Shown piece after piece: positions 53,108 through 61,315 of a DNA stretch of 64,000 bases. Under the pieces are notes generated by a model. It ran no database searches, was not told the origin of the DNA, and saw only the letters and a program-made list of their open reading frames with translations. Made by a program: the position numbers and the translations under genes. Source of the DNA: JAJDXW01 sp965202895 (GTDB taxonomy: Bacteria > Pseudomonadota > Gammaproteobacteria > HK1); the NCBI GenBank assembly GCA_965202895.1, contig OZ241901.1:3162001-3226000 (forward strand), in the 5' to 3' direction. The first letter of the stretch is position 1, and every line of letters begins with the position of its first letter.

Positions 53108-54033
53108 CGGCCGGCCCGGGTCCGGTCCTGGGCCCGGGCCCGGCGGATGGGGTCCGCCAGCTCCGCCCCGGTCGCGATCGGACAGACCCGCATGCACTCG
53201 AAGCACTGGGCGAGGAGGCCGCCCGAGCCGACGGACATCTTGTACCAGAGCATCTTGTTGTCCGGGTCGAAGAGAGCATCCCGGCGCCCGGCCCCGTCCC
53301 CGGCATCCATCGCCTCGGCGAGGATCGCGGGGACCGCCTCGTACTGCTGCGACATCTCCGCGCAGGCCGCCATGTCGTAGTGCATCTCCTCCTGGCGCCC
53401 CTCGGCGTCGATCTTCCCCGAGAGGCACTGCACCGGACAGAACTTCATGCAGGGGGTTCGGCCCTGCCGGCGGTACATGTCGACGCACGACGGCGCCGGG
53501 CACGGGTTCTCGGCGAGCGGTTCGTCCGCGGGCAGTGCCAGCTCGGTGAACACCGAGGCGAAGTACATGTAGCCGAACCGCGGGTGCAGGAGGATGTCCC
53601 CGGCGAGCGACCGCGCCCCGATCCCGGCGAGCTCGGCGTGGAGCTTGAGGCTCTGAAGGGGGATGCGCGGCCCTTCCTCGTTGTCGAGGTCCGGCGGGCA
53701 GTAGATCGACGGCGCCCGGAACCGGCTCTCGATGAAGAAGGCGAGGGCGTACGAGCAGGAGTAGGCCCGCGTCTCCGTGGACCCGAAATAGGCCATGGCC
53801 TTGGCCGGCGTCCGCCAGGCGCCTTGGGTCTGGCCGCCGACGCCGATGGCGATCACCGACTTCACCCGCGCCATGAGGTCGGTCGGGCGGTGTCCGGGGG
53901 GCGCGATCCGCTCGATCGCGTCGAGGTCGGCGACGCCGACCGCGAGCGCGCCGCGTCTCTTCGCGTAGGCGAAGATCTCGGCCTTGGCCTCCGACGGATC
54001 GATCGGCGCGCCGGCTTCCGGTCGTTCGTCCAT
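53104..54033 (-). CDS. 4Fe-4S protein, QueG/reductive-dehalogenase-like
   Basis: The 309-residue product shows two Cys clusters, CPAPSCVDMYRRQGRTPCMK FCPVQC and CFECMRVCPIA, matching a double 4Fe-4S ferredoxin module. The N-terminal half (VKSVIAIGVGGQTQG, YCPPDLDNEEGPRIPLQSLK) resembles the cobalamin-binding fold of epoxyqueuosine reductase and reductive dehalogenases. No TAT signal is seen, so it is cytosolic. A GGAGGAGG site precedes ATG 54031-54033. Its stop overlaps the ligase gene, suggesting a joint pathway. Confidence 0.75.
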   Translation of the reverse strand: MDERPEAGAPIDPSEAKAEIFAYAKRRGALAVGVADLDAIERIAPPGHRPTDLMARVKSVIAIGVGGQTQGAWRTPAKAMAYFGSTETRAYSCSYALAFFIESRFRAPSIYCPPDLDNEEGPRIPLQSLKLHAELAGIGARSLAGDILLHPRFGYMYFASVFTELALPADEPLAENPCPAPSCVDMYRRQGRTPCMKFCPVQCLSGKIDAEGRQEEMHYDMAACAEMSQQYEAVPAILAEAMDAGDGAGRRDALFDPDNKMLWYKMSVGSGGLLAQCFECMRVCPIATGAELADPIRRARAQDRTRAGR

Positions 54034-54437
54034 CGCCTCCTCCTCCCGCCCGCGTCCGGCCGCCGTCCGCCGGAGGCTCGGCCGAACCCCCGGCCCGAAC
54101 CCCCGGCCGGAGCGCCGGGCCCGGAGCCAGGCAGTATCCCGGCCCCCGCGGCAAAGCGTCAATCCTTCCTCCAACCGTCCTCCCACAGGACCTTTTCACG
54201 CTGACCGGCTCGCGGCCGGACGTCGATGCCCATATCATGCACCGGACGGCGCGCGGGGCGGGCCGGACCACGCCGGCGCCTGCGCTGGTGACGGCATGGC
54301 GCCCCGGCCCGAGAGGGCGGGGACGGCCCCGGACTTCGACCCGGGCGGGCCGCGATTCGGGCCGCGATCGTCGCCGCCCGCCCCCGGATCGGTCAGAATC
54401 GCGGGGCGCCGACAATCGAAACCACGGGAGAACGGCC
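54034..54437. other. Divergent intergenic region with a solo repeat end
   Basis: About 404 nt without a gene between the 4Fe-4S gene and the second RidA gene. It contains one end of the MITE-like element at 54187-54235. Confidence 0.5.
54187..54235 (+). repeat. Solo outer end of the MITE-like element
   Basis: The stretch TTTTCACGCTGACCGGCTCG then CGGCCGGACGTCGATGCCCA matches the outer flank of the elements at 37000-37040 and 45198-45237. The hairpin core and distal end are absent, so it is a fragment. Confidence 0.6.
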
Positions 54438-54830
54438 ATGAACGAGATCTCGAACCCAGGCTCGGTCCATGCTCCACTCGGGGCCTACCGTCATACCGCG
54501 AAGGTCCCGGCGGGGAGCGACTGGCTGGTCGTCGCCGGCCAGGTGGGCATCGACGCCGCCGGAACCCTCGCGAGCGGCGCGCGCGAGCAGGCCGCCCAGG
54601 CCTTTCGCAACGTCGTCGAGTGTCTCGCCGCGCACGGCATGGACCGGGGCGACGTCGTCAAGTTCCAGGTGTTCCTCACCGACGCCCGCTTCATCGAGGA
54701 CTACCGCGCGGCGCGCCGCGACGTGATCGGCGACGAGCACAAGCCGCCCTCGACCCTCCTCATCGTCCGGGGACTCGCCGCCCCCGGCATCTGCGTGGAG
54801 ATCGAGGCCTTGGCCGCGAAGGCGCCCTGA
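54438..54830 (+). CDS. RidA family protein (second)
   Basis: The 130-residue product is a RidA-fold protein: LGAYRHTAKVPAGSDWLVVA, GQVGIDAAGTLASGAREQAA and KPPSTLLIVRGLAAPGICVEIE. It differs from the one at 7080 and lacks that protein's PARACVQ block, having PPSTLLIVRGLA instead, so it belongs to another RidA subgroup. CGGGAG precedes ATG 54438. No obvious partner enzyme is adjacent. Confidence 0.88.
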   Translation: MNEISNPGSVHAPLGAYRHTAKVPAGSDWLVVAGQVGIDAAGTLASGAREQAAQAFRNVVECLAAHGMDRGDVVKFQVFLTDARFIEDYRAARRDVIGDEHKPPSTLLIVRGLAAPGICVEIEALAAKAP

Positions 54831-54931
54831 GCGCCGGTTGGCCGGGCGGCGCGCCGGTTCGGGTCTGCCCCGGACCGCCCGCGTCGTCGGCCGGGTACGA
54901 GGCTCCGGAAGCTCGTGGAAGAGGCCGAGCG

Positions 54932-55267
54932 ATGATCCCGGTCACCGATGGGCTTCTCGGCCGGATGGTTCGGGCCATCGTGGACGAAGTCGATCCGGAG
55001 CAGGTGATCCTCTTCGGCTCCCGGGCCCGCGGCGACGAGCGGGAGAGCTCGGACGTCGATCTCCTCGTCGTGGAAGCCGACCCGTTCGGCCCGGACCGCA
55101 GCCGGCACCGGGAGCTCGTCCGGATCCATCACGCCCTGGCGGGGTTTCGGGTCCCCGCCGACGTGATCGTCTACTCCCATGACGACGTCGATTACTGGCG
55201 GGACTCCCTCAACCACGTCCTGGCGCGGGCATTGCGCGAAGGGAAGGTGCTCTATGAGCGACCTTGA
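54932..55267 (+). CDS. MNT-domain minimal nucleotidyltransferase
   Basis: The 111-residue product carries the nucleotidyltransferase signature ILFGSRARGDERESSDVDLL (GS motif plus the DxD pair) and a later VPADVIVYSHDD. MNT proteins normally pair with a HEPN ribonuclease, and in studied cases the MNT partner AMPylates and silences HEPN. The expected downstream HEPN gene is reduced to a few codons. GAGG precedes ATG 54932. Confidence 0.87.
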   Translation: MIPVTDGLLGRMVRAIVDEVDPEQVILFGSRARGDERESSDVDLLVVEADPFGPDRSRHRELVRIHHALAGFRVPADVIVYSHDDVDYWRDSLNHVLARALREGKVLYERP

Positions 55268-55349
55268 GTGCGCGAGGGGGATGACGGCCGGCGCACCGGA
55301 GGAATCGGCAGGACTCCACTTCGGTGATGGTCGACGGAGCTCGAAATGA
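55254..55349 (+). pseudogene. Possible vestige of a HEPN partner gene
   Basis: A 31-codon frame starts at ATG 55254 inside the end of the MNT gene, where HEPN genes usually start. It begins MSDLECARGM, similar to HEPN N-termini, but diverges at once and stops at TGA 55347-55349. That stop overlaps the ATG of the restriction gene. It may now act only as a coupling leader. Confidence 0.35.
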
Positions 55350-56131
55350 ACGGCAGGGATGAGGAGTACACGAAAATCGTGCTCGATGCGATTCGCGTCT
55401 GTGCACACTACAAGCCGAAATTCGGCCAGGGAGGCAAAGGCGAGGGCCTGTCACTGGAACAGTTCCAGGATCTGTACCGGGAAGATGCGTTCTATAGCTG
55501 GTTCGGGCTGAATCATCCGATGCTCTATGCGGCGCATAAGGCAGCCGGAGGGATGACGAGTGTGTACCGGCAAATCGGAATCGGATGCGAAAAGCTGTTT
55601 CGTCGAGTGATAATGGATTCGCTCGAACTGTCGGAAGAAGACGTGACCTGGTCGTACCGCGTCACCTTGCCGAGTGGACGGAAGCGGACGTTGTATCTGG
55701 ATGGTCGGGTTCCGCTTGAGAAGATTGGCAGCAAAGGCAGACGGGACCGTTTTCATGGCTGGATGAATGACTCCGCAAAGATGCTGGATGTCGACAAAAA
55801 GGTATTCCAAAGCTTGACAGGTACGGTTTTCGAGGTGCGTCAGGGGTACAAGAGCAAGGACTCGAAGCGACAGAATGCCGACATTACCAATGCTGCCGCC
55901 GCCTGCACGAAAGGGTATTTTCCTTGTGCGGTGATCTTGTCGGGGCAGATCGACAATGATGTTCTGTTGCGTTACCGCGCGGAGAAATGGTCGATCGTGA
56001 CCGGAATCGTCGGCGCGGCAAATCCCCTGATATCTACCTACGACTTCATGAAGGACGTGATTGGATACGACTTGGCGGCATTCTTCGACCGCAACCGCTC
56101 CGTTCTTCAGGGAGAGATGGACCCATCCTGA
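55346..56131 (+). CDS. Type II restriction endonuclease (predicted)
   Basis: The 261-residue product precedes a DNA methyltransferase by 25 nt, the classical Type II layout. A PD-(D/E)XK-like core is visible: TVFEVRQGYKSKDSKRQNAD at about 173-192, with an earlier acidic segment LYLDGRVPLEK. The basic cluster and QNAD stretch resemble known Type II enzymes, but I could not assign a prototype or target site. G+C is lower than neighbouring genes. The ATG overlaps the short frame before it. Confidence 0.75.
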   Translation: MNGRDEEYTKIVLDAIRVCAHYKPKFGQGGKGEGLSLEQFQDLYREDAFYSWFGLNHPMLYAAHKAAGGMTSVYRQIGIGCEKLFRRVIMDSLELSEEDVTWSYRVTLPSGRKRTLYLDGRVPLEKIGSKGRRDRFHGWMNDSAKMLDVDKKVFQSLTGTVFEVRQGYKSKDSKRQNADITNAAAACTKGYFPCAVILSGQIDNDVLLRYRAEKWSIVTGIVGAANPLISTYDFMKDVIGYDLAAFFDRNRSVLQGEMDPS

Positions 56132-56156
56132 AGGCCCTGCTGGCCCCGGAGACGAA

Positions 56157-57410
56157 ATGAGTGCGGTTGCCGGAGAAAGGCTCCGCCAGAGAGCGGACTA
56201 TACCCACAAGTTCAACGTCGGCGCGGGACGACACGGCTGGCTGCGGTTGACGCCGGCGTACTCGATCAAGGTCGTCGAAGAGATCATGAGCCGTTACACG
56301 GCGCCGATACGGGTGCTGGATCCGTTCTGCGGAACCGCGACCACCGTACTGAGTGCGGCGTATCATGGGCATAGCGGCGTGACGACGGAAATCAATCCGT
56401 TTCTGGTCTGGTTCGGGCAGACCAAGACGGGACGATATTCCGATACCTTGATTGCCTCCACACGCAGAGCAGGCGCCAGGGCCATCGAGTCCGTCAGGCG
56501 CAGGGCGGTCGACCCGGTGGAGGCGCCGCCCATTCGCAACATCGAAAGATGGTGGACCGAAGAGGCCCTGGAGTTCCTGTGTGCGCTGAGGTCCGGTATC
56601 GAGGCGGAGAGCCGGGAGGACTCGCCGGAGAGAGCCCTTATGCTGGTGGCGTTCTGCAGAACGCTGATCGGAATTTCCAATGCCGCATTCAATCACCAGT
56701 CCATGTCCTTCAAGGACGACAGGCAATTGAACGTTCCGCTCGACATGGATCCGGGGCAGGTGTTCGGCGAGGACCTGCGTTTCGTGCTGGACGGCGCCGG
56801 GGAGAATCCGAAGGGTGCGTGTGAGGTCGTCCATGGAGACTCCAGAAATCTCTCCGGAGCAGTGGACGGACCTTTCGATCTCGTGATCACCTCCCCGCCA
56901 TACGCGAACCGGATGTCGTATATCCGTGAGCTTCGTCCGTACATGTACTGGCTCGGGTTTCTGGACAACGGACGGGACGCGGGTGAGCTGGACTGGGCCG
57001 CGATCGGTGGAACCTGGGGGGTGGCGACGAGCAGACTGAACGAGTGGAAGCGTCCGGCGGCGCCGTTCGAGCATCCGCTCCTGGATCGGGTACTGGAGAG
57101 GATGCGGCATCCCCGCCACCGGAATGGAAGGCTGTTGGCGAACTACGTGGCGAAGTACTTCGATGACGTGTGGGAGCATCTCGATTCGTTGATCCCCGTA
57201 CTGAACGACGGCAGCGAGATACATTACATCATGGGGAATTCCACGTTCTACGGCGTGCTGCTGCCGGTAGAGAAGCTCTACGCGGCGATGTTCGAGCGCC
57301 TGGGGTTCGAGGAGGTTCGCTGCCGTGCGATACGCAAGCGAAATTCCAGGAAGGAGCTGTTCGAATTCGGCGTCTCCGCGCGGTGGACCGGAGGCAGACG
57401 CCGATCATGA
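56157..57410 (+). CDS. DNA methyltransferase of a Type II RM system (SPPY motif)
   Basis: The 417-residue product has the SAM motif VLDPFCGTATTVLSAAYHG at about 53-71 and the catalytic motif DLVITSPPYANRMSYIRELR near 240-260. SPPY is typical of N4-cytosine methyltransferases and occurs in some N6-adenine ones, so m4C is favoured but not certain. GGAG lies 5-6 nt before ATG 56157. It should protect the site cut by the upstream endonuclease. The pair has lower G+C than the genome, a sign of transfer. Confidence 0.85.
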   Translation: MSAVAGERLRQRADYTHKFNVGAGRHGWLRLTPAYSIKVVEEIMSRYTAPIRVLDPFCGTATTVLSAAYHGHSGVTTEINPFLVWFGQTKTGRYSDTLIASTRRAGARAIESVRRRAVDPVEAPPIRNIERWWTEEALEFLCALRSGIEAESREDSPERALMLVAFCRTLIGISNAAFNHQSMSFKDDRQLNVPLDMDPGQVFGEDLRFVLDGAGENPKGACEVVHGDSRNLSGAVDGPFDLVITSPPYANRMSYIRELRPYMYWLGFLDNGRDAGELDWAAIGGTWGVATSRLNEWKRPAAPFEHPLLDRVLERMRHPRHRNGRLLANYVAKYFDDVWEHLDSLIPVLNDGSEIHYIMGNSTFYGVLLPVEKLYAAMFERLGFEEVRCRAIRKRNSRKELFEFGVSARWTGGRRRS

Positions 57411-57667
57411 TCTGGAATCCGGGGCCGTGCGATGCGCCCGCACGGCCGCCGTTTCCACCGGCTCGACGCGAAGGTCCGGTCCGGTCTGGTCCGGCCCGCT
57501 GCGCGACACCGTGTCGATCGACCGGAACGAGGGTGGCGGGGCCGCCTTCGTCTGCCATAATCCGGAGGATCGCCGGCTCACCGCCCCATGCCCGAGCACG
57601 TCGCCGCCGGCATGAGGACATGGATGAGGGCCCCGGCCCGAACGGTCGTCGAAAGCAGCCCGGAGCC

Positions 57668-58030
57668 ATGGAAATGTCCGAAGCACTCGCGCCCTGCCCG
57701 AATCGACCCAACTGCGTTTGCAGCCGGGACGGCACCTCTCCCCGCCACCGCATCGAACCCTTCGCCGTGCAAGGGGATCTCGCCGCCGCGTTCGCCCGTC
57801 TGAAGGCGCTGGTGGCCGACATGCCGCGCACCGTCGTCATCGCCGCGACCGACGACCATCTCCATGCGGCCTGCCGGACCCGGCTCGGCTTCGTCGATGA
57901 CTTGGAGTGCCGGCCCTCCTCTGACGACCGCGTGATCCACGTCCGCTCCGCGTCGAGGTCGGGCTACTACGACTTCGGGGCGAACCGCGCCCGCATCGAG
58001 GCGTTGCGCCGCCGCTTTCAGAGCGGATAG
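57668..58030 (+). CDS. DUF1499 family protein
   Basis: The 120-residue product shows the family pattern: CPNRPNCVCSRDG near the N-terminus with two Cys, then ALVADMPRTVVIAATDDHLH, RLGFVDDLECRP, IHVRSASRSGYYDFGANRAR and IEALR. Unlike many members it has no membrane anchor. Function unknown. The start may be ATG 57668 or 57674. Its 3' end overlaps the convergent sulfotransferase gene by 13 nt. Confidence 0.87.
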   Translation: MEMSEALAPCPNRPNCVCSRDGTSPRHRIEPFAVQGDLAAAFARLKALVADMPRTVVIAATDDHLHAACRTRLGFVDDLECRPSSDDRVIHVRSASRSGYYDFGANRARIEALRRRFQSG

Positions 58031-59061
58031 CCGAGACGTTCGAGCCCCGGCCTGCACGCTTCGGCGAGCGCGGCCCGATCACCGGCGCCGAGCTTCTCGA
58101 ACTTCGACGGCGTAGGCCGCGGGATCGCGGACACCTCCCGCAGCCATGCCTCGTCCACCAGGGGCGGGCCGATGAAACGGACGAGCCGCCGGATCTGGGC
58201 CCCCGGCTCCGCCTGCACGTCCTCGAACCTGACGTTCAGCAGCCGTTCGGACGGGAAGGGGTCGAGCATGCGCTGTCCCCTCTCGATCATGGCGCTCCAG
58301 AGCGCTCCGAAGTGCGGGAGGGTCAGGCTGTCCCAGGGCAGCCGTTCGGGATTCAACAACACCCTGGTCAACGGCTCCAGCCGGAAGCTGAGCCGTTCCC
58401 AGTGCCTTCCTCGCGACAGCGAGGCCACGGCATCGAAACCGAATGAGCGAAGCGCCAGCATGGTCGCCGCGATCAGGCGAAAGAGGTAGTGGCGGCTCAT
58501 CGAGATGGCCGTTTCCCGCCCGTCGCGGAACACGTGGATCACCCGCGCTTCGGGAAACTCGTGCAGGAGCCGGGATGCGAACAGCAGGGAGCCGCCCGAA
58601 CGTTCGGCCCAGACGGTGCAGCCGAAGCGCCGGCACAGCCAGTCGAAGAGCTGCCGGAAGTGGTCGGCGGGCGGCTGCCGGGGTTGGGCGCGGACGATCG
58701 GCTCCAGCTCGTCGAACAGCTCCTCGTACCTTTCGGTGAGGTGCGGGAGGGTGGCGCAGAGGATCGGGGGCACGTCGTTCTGCGAGAAGCGGGCCCGCGG
58801 ATCGTCGAGCGGATAGAGCAATTCCTCGTAGCGTCCGCGCAGCATGAGGCGGGTCCGAGCCTGTTGCCGGCTGTAGCGGCCCCACATCCAGTCCCCGCTC
58901 GGCCGACGTGGGCCGAGCGATCGGATCCCGATGTAGCTGATGAACTCGGAGAGGCTGAGGACGCGCGGGTGCCGGTTCAGGATGTTCGACACCATGGTCG
59001 AGCCGCAGCGGCCGGTGGAGAGAATGAAGACGGGGGGCTGCCCGGCGAAGGGCGTTACCAC
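58018..59061 (-). CDS. Sulfotransferase family protein
   Basis: The 347-residue product has the 5'-phosphosulfate loop FILSTGRCGSTMVSNIL at the N-terminus and the 3'-phosphate motif VIHVFRDGRETAISMSRHYL in the middle, as in PAPS-dependent sulfotransferases. Acceptor unknown. Start GTG 59059-59061 overlaps the stop of the DUF2236 gene by 7 nt (GTGGTAA), so the two are translationally coupled and probably act on the same metabolite. Confidence 0.85.
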   Translation of the reverse strand: MVTPFAGQPPVFILSTGRCGSTMVSNILNRHPRVLSLSEFISYIGIRSLGPRRPSGDWMWGRYSRQQARTRLMLRGRYEELLYPLDDPRARFSQNDVPPILCATLPHLTERYEELFDELEPIVRAQPRQPPADHFRQLFDWLCRRFGCTVWAERSGGSLLFASRLLHEFPEARVIHVFRDGRETAISMSRHYLFRLIAATMLALRSFGFDAVASLSRGRHWERLSFRLEPLTRVLLNPERLPWDSLTLPHFGALWSAMIERGQRMLDPFPSERLLNVRFEDVQAEPGAQIRRLVRFIGPPLVDEAWLREVSAIPRPTPSKFEKLGAGDRAALAEACRPGLERLGYPL

Positions 59062-60269
59062 GGGCTGGCCTTCTCCGCCTCCAGCCGATCCGGCAGCCGG
59101 TAGCTGAGATCGGGAATCATGGAAGCGTCCAGCAGGAAGACGAAGTTGTTCCCGTGCCAGTTCCTGGTCGTGTGGGGGGCTGCCCGGCGAGCCACCCTCC
59201 ACAGTCCGCGCTTCCACCGCATCCACGCCAGCAGTCCCGCGGTCTGCTGCCGGGGAAAATCCAGCCGGTCGGCCGTTTCGTTGCCGAGCAGGGCGCGGGA
59301 GACCCGGTAGACGTGAAGCGCCATCTTCCGTTGCGCGGCCGGGTCGACGAGGCCGGCCACCTGGGGCACCGCGTTGACCAGCGCGTTCGCGATGACGGCC
59401 GATTCGTCGTCGGGCGGCGGTTCGCAGGCGGTGGCGACCCGGTGCAGCTCGGTGGTCTTCGATTCGTCGCCTTCGAACAGGAGAGGCTCCGGCGAACCGA
59501 TCAGGTGCGAGGCATAGCGCCAGATCTGCATGAAGCTGGCGCGGGATTCGGCGTCCAGACGCGCTCCGATCCGCTCCGCCTGCCGCAGCATCGTCGCGGA
59601 GAAGTTGGCCGAAGAGAGTGCCAGATGGGCGCCGCTGAGCGGCGTACCGAGCTCCGCCTCGTCCCAATTGCCCGAGGTGCGAAGAAGCCGCCGAACCTGC
59701 GCGTGCACCAGCCGGATGCGCACGGACAGCTTCCAGCCTTCGCCCTCCCGGCTCAGCGCGCCCGGCAGCATGATCTCGATGAAGTGCCGGGTGTTCTGCC
59801 GGATGCGGCGGAGGCCGTGCTGGGTCTTCACCCGGCCCGTCATGTAGAACGCCTTGCTGATCAGGGTCGCGGCGTTCTGCAGGGTCACGACGAAGAACGC
59901 GGGAATGAACAGGTCCGAATAGGCGTGGAAGGCGCGGCAGCCGGCATGGACCGAGTCCGGATCGAACCACGGGGGCGGCGCCTCGATCCGGTCGAAGAAT
60001 TCCCGAAGCGGCAACGGCGCGTCCGCGAGGGTCTTCGCATCCTGCTCCATGCCGGCCTGGATGTACCGGTGCACTTTCTGCTGATCGAAGGAGGCCAGCG
60101 CGTCGACGACCTCGTCGGCAACCGGGTCCCCGATGCCCGTATGCTCGACGTACGTCGCCGCGAGCTCGGGGTTCAGTGCTCGCGCCTTCTCGTATCCGCT
60201 TCGATATGCCGAGGGGATTCTCATCGGGTCTCCCACCGCGTCCCGAGGCGCCGACGCCTTGTGCTCCAT
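59055..60269 (-). CDS. DUF2236 oxygenase-like protein (Lcp/MpaB type)
   Basis: The 404-residue product resembles the DUF2236 family, which includes latex-clearing protein and fungal MpaB oxygenases that use a b-type haem. Family parts: FIPAFFVVTLQNAATLISKA, FYMTGRVKTQHGLRRIRQNT, RHFIEI and LVHAQVRRLLRTS with candidate haem His residues. No signal peptide. Start ATG 60267-60269, or a later Met (MRIPSAYRSG). Coupled to the sulfotransferase. Confidence 0.8.
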   Translation of the reverse strand: MEHKASAPRDAVGDPMRIPSAYRSGYEKARALNPELAATYVEHTGIGDPVADEVVDALASFDQQKVHRYIQAGMEQDAKTLADAPLPLREFFDRIEAPPPWFDPDSVHAGCRAFHAYSDLFIPAFFVVTLQNAATLISKAFYMTGRVKTQHGLRRIRQNTRHFIEIMLPGALSREGEGWKLSVRIRLVHAQVRRLLRTSGNWDEAELGTPLSGAHLALSSANFSATMLRQAERIGARLDAESRASFMQIWRYASHLIGSPEPLLFEGDESKTTELHRVATACEPPPDDESAVIANALVNAVPQVAGLVDPAAQRKMALHVYRVSRALLGNETADRLDFPRQQTAGLLAWMRWKRGLWRVARRAAPHTTRNWHGNNFVFLLDASMIPDLSYRLPDRLEAEKASPW

Positions 60270-60394
60270 GATGATAGCATTCCCCCCGGTCCCGGCTCGC
60301 CGTCACGGTCCTCGTTGCGGGCGGGACTCCCGCGGTTCCAGGGGTTCGCCTTCCGGCGGAGGGGGCGCCCTCCGGCGCGGGCCGCGGTGGCGGC

Positions 60395-61315
60395 TCAGGC
60401 GTAGTTGAGGCGAAGGCCGGGGCGCGGCCACTCGAACGAGACGAGCCGCCCCGTGCCGCTCAGGGTGGCCCACGCGGTACGGAGGTCCGGTCCGCCGAAG
60501 CACAGGTTGGTGGTGATGCGGTCGGGCAGGGGAACGTGCTCGACGGCGCTCCCGTCCGGGGCGGCGACGGTGATCCCGCCCCGGTGCAGGGTCGCGACGC
60601 AGACGCGGCCCGCGCCGTCCACCGCCATCGAGTCGAACTCCTGGTACCCCCCGGGCGCCGCCACCAGCCGGCCCCGGTTGAGCGTGCCGGCGGATCGGTC
60701 GAGTCGAGCGACCCCGGGCTCCGGCAGCTCCCACGCCCAGATCCGCGCCGGGATCGTCTCCGCGACGTAGAGCGTGCCCCCGTCCGGCGAGAGGCCGATT
60801 CCGTTCGGGGTCGTGAGCCCCCGGATCACCTCGCGGCATTCGCTTCCGTCCGCCTTGGCGTAGTGGACGAACCCGCGGTCCATGTCGTTGCGCCGCATCT
60901 TGCCGAAGTCGGTGAACCAGAACCCGCCGTGCGCGTCGAAGACGACGTCGTTGGGGCCGCGCAGGGGGCCGCGGTCCGACTCCCGGTACAGCACCTCCAC
61001 CTCGCCGGCCGCGATATCGACGGCCTCGATCCGCCCGCCCTCGTAGTCCGGCCCCTGCAGACCCGGCACGGGCTGACCGTCGACCTCGCGCCACTCGAAA
61101 CCGCCGTTGTTGCAGACGTAGCACCGCCCGTCCGGGCCGAGGGCCATGCCGTTGGGGCCGCCTCCGGTCTCCGCGACCACCTCCACCCCGCCGTCGGGCG
61201 ATACCCGGGAAACGGCGCCGCGAGCGATCTCGACCACGAGCACCGAGCCGTCGGAGAGGGCGATCGGGCCCTCCGGAAACCGGAGGCCGGTGGCCACCAC
61301 GGTGACGTCGGTCAT
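60395..61315 (-). CDS. SMP-30/gluconolactonase family protein
   Basis: Six-bladed beta-propeller lactonase of 306 residues. Metal ligands of the family are in place: Glu in RFPEGPIAL, Asn in RGPNDVVFD and TPNGIGLSPDGGTLYVAE, and Asp in EFDSMAVDGAGR. It probably hydrolyses a sugar or other lactone. ATG 61313-61315 overlaps the HAD stop (ATGA), so it belongs to the operon ACAD-HAD-SMP30. Confidence 0.9.
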   Translation of the reverse strand: MTDVTVVATGLRFPEGPIALSDGSVLVVEIARGAVSRVSPDGGVEVVAETGGGPNGMALGPDGRCYVCNNGGFEWREVDGQPVPGLQGPDYEGGRIEAVDIAAGEVEVLYRESDRGPLRGPNDVVFDAHGGFWFTDFGKMRRNDMDRGFVHYAKADGSECREVIRGLTTPNGIGLSPDGGTLYVAETIPARIWAWELPEPGVARLDRSAGTLNRGRLVAAPGGYQEFDSMAVDGAGRVCVATLHRGGITVAAPDGSAVEHVPLPDRITTNLCFGGPDLRTAWATLSGTGRLVSFEWPRPGLRLNYA

